A stretch of 64,000 bases of DNA from positions 1 through 64,000 of the forward strand of contig CAXQNK010000042.1 of assembly GCA_964225175.1 (NCBI GenBank). The letters are read 5' to 3'. Shown here piece after piece: positions 60,848 to 64,000 of the stretch (positions within the stretch are counted from its first letter, which is position 1; each line of letters begins with the position of its first letter). This DNA is from WTJD01 sp964225175. Its GTDB lineage: Bacteria; Pseudomonadota; Gammaproteobacteria; Xanthomonadales; SZUA-36. The notes under the pieces are model-generated. The model saw only the letters and a program-made list of their open reading frames with translations. It was not told the origin of the DNA and did no database searches. A program made the position numbers and the translations under genes.

Positions 60848-61699
60848 ATGAAAGTGCCTGAAAACAATTTTAAAATATTGTTTTTATTGATAATATTTAT
60901 TTTCTCCTTGCTGGGTGCACACCCGTTGACGGCCGATCATTTCCAGCACCTAGATGGCAGCCCGAAGTTGCGGTCTGCATCCGTGATGGTGATGGATGAA
61001 AATGGCCGGGTGATTTTTGGAAAAGATACCGACACCATTCGCCCCATCGCATCGATCACCAAGCTGATGACCGCCATGGTGGTGATCGACACCGGACTGG
61101 AACTTCGGCAAGACATCACCATTACCCGCGAGGACCGCGACCTGGTTCAGCTGACCGGCTCTCGCCTGGAAATCGGAGCAACACTGAGTCGGGAAGAACT
61201 GTTGATCATCGCCATCATGTCATCTGAAAACCGTGCCGCCAACGCCCTCGGGCGAACCGCGCCCGGCGGCCTCGATGAATTCATTGCCGCCATGAACCGC
61301 AAGGCCGGTGAGCTGGGCCTGAGTGCGACACACTTCGCGGACCCGGCGGGTTTACGAGTCGAAAATCGATCCACCGCGGCCGACCTGGTGGGCCTGTTGC
61401 GAGCTGCCTATGAGTATCCGCTGGTTCGCGAAGCCAGCATCACGCAACGTTATGAAGTCCGACCCTACGTAAATCGCGGTCCACTGATCTACGGAAACAC
61501 CAATCGGCTACTCAAAAATCCGAGCTGGCAAATCGGACTCAGCAAAACCGGCTACCTCAACGAATCAGGCCGTTGCCTCGTCATGCAGGCGCAAATCGAC
61601 GGCGAGGCGCTGTTTATCGTCCTCCTGGACTCATTTGGCAAGTTAACTCCCTTCGGAGACTCCAATCGACTGAGAAAGTGGATGGTCTCAGGTCCTTGA
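60848..61699 (+). CDS. D-alanyl-D-alanine endopeptidase (S11 family, PBP7-like)
   Basis: A 283-residue periplasmic penicillin-binding protein cutting peptidoglycan crosslinks. A signal/anchor covers residues 9-27. The catalytic triad motifs are Ser69-x-x-Lys72 in PIASITKLMTA, Ser128-Glu-Asn130 in MSSENRAANAL, and Lys235-Thr-Gly in GLSKTGYLNESGRC. Domain length matches PbpG-like endopeptidases (about 310) and is shorter than DacA. An AT-rich leader with no clear ribosome site precedes the ATG. Single gene. Confidence 0.94.
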   Translation: MKVPENNFKILFLLIIFIFSLLGAHPLTADHFQHLDGSPKLRSASVMVMDENGRVIFGKDTDTIRPIASITKLMTAMVVIDTGLELRQDITITREDRDLVQLTGSRLEIGATLSREELLIIAIMSSENRAANALGRTAPGGLDEFIAAMNRKAGELGLSATHFADPAGLRVENRSTAADLVGLLRAAYEYPLVREASITQRYEVRPYVNRGPLIYGNTNRLLKNPSWQIGLSKTGYLNESGRCLVMQAQIDGEALFIVLLDSFGKLTPFGDSNRLRKWMVSGP

Positions 61700-61715
61700 C
61701 ATGCACACAGGCTAC

Positions 61716-62624
61716 TCAGGGCATCGTGGGGTCCACGGATGCTGCGGATGTGGCCCTGCCATCGACACAGCCATCATGAAAAGTCACATCGAGAGCCACC
61801 GGCGCGCGCTGTAGCCAGATGACATCACTCAAAGGCCCGGATTCCGGGCCGCTGTGTGGCACACCCGCAGGGCGCCTGAAATAACCACCTTCATGATATT
61901 CCCCAACCACGGTGCCCGAAGGCAGGCATTCAGCGAGCCGATATTGTCCCTGAACGAGAAAACCCTCTTCGATCATGGAATGCACTTCCCAGGGAATCTT
62001 CATCGAGCCCGACAAGCTGACCAGCCAGGTTCGTGCCGTGGTGAACGGATCGCGCTTGAGGTGGAATATTTCCAGCTTGGCCGTGACGCCAGCTGAAAGC
62101 GCAACCTGGGCGGGCTCCCATCCATCGTCGGCATACGACACCCACTGGATGCCCCGGGCCTGCTGCAAACTCACCACTTCCGGGTCAGACGATGGCGGAT
62201 CGATGAACACCAGCAGGCTGGCTTCTCCATCAGCTGTCAAATTCGGAATATCGGTTGCAGGGGGCACATACACGAAATCGAGCCGCTCCATCGGGCGTGA
62301 ACCGAACTGCATACGACCCGATAAAACCAGCATTTCAAGAGATTGTGAAACCCTGGGAAAGGCAATTTCACCCTGCCCGGAGCCTGGCGTCAGGATGAGC
62401 ACGTACCGACCGGTCGAATGATCTGCTGCAATTACCTTGCCGCGCAGGCCAGGCCAAGGGGGGATTTGGCTTTCCTCGACAGTCTCGGCCTGCAGAAAAC
62501 CGACAAACCCATCGCGACGCAGTGGTCCGTCGACCACTTCAAGGCTGTTCTGAGCCCAAGCCATGGCGCACGTCGTGAGCAGGGCGACCGACGCCGCCAT
62601 TGTGTGTGTCCATGCATCGCGCAT
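61716..62624 (-). CDS. Exported double-cupin protein (ChrR-like/DUF4437 group)
   Basis: A 302-residue protein with a signal peptide (MAWA-QNS). Two cupin-like halves are visible: the first around residues 55-125 (VLILTPGSGQGEIAFPRVSQSLEMLVLSGRMQFG and FVYVPPATDIP), the second around 180-270 (LVSLSGSMKIPWEVH, EYHEGGYFRRPAGVPHSGPESGPL with metal His residues). It resembles DUF4437/ChrR cupin-fold proteins, but I would not fix a function. Converges with the endopeptidase gene. Confidence 0.8.
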   Translation of the reverse strand: MRDAWTHTMAASVALLTTCAMAWAQNSLEVVDGPLRRDGFVGFLQAETVEESQIPPWPGLRGKVIAADHSTGRYVLILTPGSGQGEIAFPRVSQSLEMLVLSGRMQFGSRPMERLDFVYVPPATDIPNLTADGEASLLVFIDPPSSDPEVVSLQQARGIQWVSYADDGWEPAQVALSAGVTAKLEIFHLKRDPFTTARTWLVSLSGSMKIPWEVHSMIEEGFLVQGQYRLAECLPSGTVVGEYHEGGYFRRPAGVPHSGPESGPLSDVIWLQRAPVALDVTFHDGCVDGRATSAASVDPTMP

Positions 62625-62638
62625 GGAGGCATTATGCG

Positions 62639-64000
62639 CTAGCGAAGCTGTTCAGGGCGAACATTCACCACGATTTTTTGGATGTCCCGATTCCTATCAA
62701 ACAGGGCGGAACTCCATTGCACACCGAGCTCATTACCCGTCAGTCCGTGCTTCCCGCCTGCTGAATCGAACACGGTGATGCCCGAGTCTTCGGCAATTCG
62801 GTAGATGATCGGCGTGCCACACAAGCAGAACGCGAGCGTGCCTGCTTGGAGTTCTTCCGTTCTGGTCTCGTCACCCAGCCGGAAAGACCAGGTTTCCGCT
62901 TTCACGAGGAACTCATCCCGGGACAATAGAACCGGTAAAAAACTCACCGCTCCCGCATCCATGTGCACGCCTAGCTCCAGGTAACGCGACAGCACGTCTT
63001 CCTTGACCTGCCCGGTCAACCCGGGCTGCTTGACGCCGGAAAAGCCCGGAGAGTGAGAATAAGGATCGGTTGGAAAAGCCCCGTATTCCCGTGCCGAACT
63101 GTGCACCCCAAGGCCTTCCCGGATTTCCACGTATGACTGGTACAGTGCGTCACACAAGTCATCTTCACACTCGAGCAAGCGTGCCTGGGTGGCGACTCGG
63201 GCCGCGGCCAGTGCCAGTTTAGAAACCATGTGCCAGTAAACACAGCCAAGCCCCTCGTATTTGAACATCCGGCCTGAACGGCCAGTGAACTTCTGGTGCT
63301 GGAACGTGCGCTCATACAGCGCCTTAACGGCCTGGGCTTCTTCCTTCGAGGCCCGGTCCGCCTCCAGCGCCTCTCCCAATTCACGAGCATTGCGGTAACA
63401 CCCGGCAAACCGGACCTGCCACTCGGAATCCCGGATCAAATATCGGCAGCGATTGTCCCGCACCGCGGCTTCGATGACCGGAACCTCCGACAAGGTAGCT
63501 CGGGGAACACAGTTACGGGAGAGGAACCCTGTACGGCCCCGGTCTGGATACAGCAGGTAGCTGCGATGTTTTTCACAATACAGCTCGCTGCGGCGCAGTG
63601 CGCTGAGCAAATCCCGGCTGGCCTTTGGCGACAGGTAACCCGACTCCAGCAGGGCCACCTGACCCTCCAGCATGACATCCAGTGCCTCCAGGCCGAAGCC
63701 GGTATCACCAAAAGACAGTAAATAATAAGCATGGCAAAGGCCGTCATCACGGCGACCGAGGTCGATCGAGTGGTCCAGCCATTTGCGCAGATTGCGAATG
63801 AAATCGATCAGCGCGTGCTTGTCCAGGTGGGCTCGATCGTCCTGTGAGCGGTCATATAACGCCTCACGCCAGGTTTCCGCTGCCCGACCCATTTCATCCA
63901 TGAAGCGTTTGCGCGACGCATCAGGCACGGCGCCTGCAGCCAGCAGATCATCATGCGCCCGCAAAATTTCGCACGCCCGTTGGAAAAACCAACGCGTCTG
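62639..64000 (-). CDS. Large unknown protein, C-terminal part, truncated at the right edge
   Basis: The frame is open to the window end, so only the last 453 or so residues are seen and the start is off-window; a TTG at 63964 is not a likely true start. The visible part is helix-rich: TLRRSELYCEKHRSYLLYP, YEGLGCVYWHMVSKLALAA, QSYVEIREGLGVHSSAREYGAFPTDPYSHSPG, GLTGQVKEDVLSRYLELG. I recall similar YGAFPTDPYSH-type text in large proteins with a glycosidase-like (alpha/alpha)6 barrel, which is uncertain. No function assigned. Its stop lies 15 bases from the cupin gene upstream-facing start. Confidence 0.8.
   Translation of the reverse strand, partial: QTRWFFQRACEILRAHDDLLAAGAVPDASRKRFMDEMGRAAETWREALYDRSQDDRAHLDKHALIDFIRNLRKWLDHSIDLGRRDDGLCHAYYLLSFGDTGFGLEALDVMLEGQVALLESGYLSPKASRDLLSALRRSELYCEKHRSYLLYPDRGRTGFLSRNCVPRATLSEVPVIEAAVRDNRCRYLIRDSEWQVRFAGCYRNARELGEALEADRASKEEAQAVKALYERTFQHQKFTGRSGRMFKYEGLGCVYWHMVSKLALAAARVATQARLLECEDDLCDALYQSYVEIREGLGVHSSAREYGAFPTDPYSHSPGFSGVKQPGLTGQVKEDVLSRYLELGVHMDAGAVSFLPVLLSRDEFLVKAETWSFRLGDETRTEELQAGTLAFCLCGTPIIYRIAEDSGITVFDSAGGKHGLTGNELGVQWSSALFDRNRDIQKIVVNVRPEQLR

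Noticed and set aside
1..64000. tRNA, rRNA, CRISPR, prophage or insertion-sequence content
   Set aside because: No cloverleaf-like, repeat-spacer, integrase or transposase sequence was recognised on either strand by reading.

Overview
The window reads as a stretch of chromosome from a chemoheterotrophic, Gram-negative, probably marine or sediment gammaproteobacterium. The evidence is two TonB-dependent outer-membrane receptors, lipoprotein and Sec signal peptides, a class IIA fructose-bisphosphate aldolase close to the E. coli length, EttA, a DksA-like C4 zinc-finger protein, and the DUF3025, DUF6491 and FemAB-like (DUF482) families common in this class. Base composition looks moderately GC-rich and even. 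I see no rRNA, tRNA, CRISPR array, integrase or transposase. The placement is an inference from gene content; no marker gene fixes the species.

Layout. Bases 1-6300 hold a truncated Dcp-type peptidase, a Na+/Ca2+ exchanger-like antiporter, a bactofilin with a methyltransferase-like partner, an Sco1/SenC copper chaperone, two unknown proteins and a TauE/SafE permease. Bases 6370-13200 hold a DUF1801 protein, a coupled MFS/DUF885 pair, a DUF4956 membrane protein, uracil phosphoribosyltransferase overlapping an MFS gene, and a YugP-like zinc protease. Bases 13312-19023 run co-directionally: an AGCS amino-acid symporter, a tannase-family esterase and a tightly overlapped modABC molybdate transporter. 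Bases 19020-32195 carry a further MFS transporter, a lone TonB receptor, an alpha/beta hydrolase, a radical SAM enzyme overlapping a DUF3025 gene, and envelope and stress proteins, ending in ettA. Bases 32307-39710 hold a cupin, an orphan LuxR-type response regulator, a tiny zinc-ribbon protein, a gene-free 0.56 kb stretch with a REP-like hairpin, an aldo/keto reductase, a nucleoside hydrolase-ribokinase pair, an MttB-like methyltransferase and a thermonuclease-fold protein whose two catalytic arginines appear lost.

The most distinctive block is 42389-58610. A GntR/FCD regulator sits between a divergent MmgE/PrpD gene and a six-gene, stop-to-start coupled operon: hydantoinase/oxoprolinase A and B, an MFS permease, a glyoxalase-like VOC protein, a second MFS permease and a thiamine-diphosphate enzyme. 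A TonB receptor and a glutamine-synthetase-like ligase follow on the same strand, and an amidase lies on the far side of the MmgE/PrpD gene. Two copies of TGGTATACCA, one in each promoter region around the regulator, look like its operators. Together these genes describe a complete uptake-and-degradation route for an unidentified cyclic amide, imide or related nitrogenous substrate: outer-membrane uptake, inner-membrane permeation, ATP-driven ring opening, amide hydrolysis, C-C chemistry and glutamylation of a released amine.

Bases 58658-64000 return to housekeeping and envelope functions: a SOUL haem-binding protein overlapping a DksA-like gene, fructose-bisphosphate aldolase, a D,D-endopeptidase, a double-cupin protein and the C-terminal part of a large protein of unknown function cut by the right edge.
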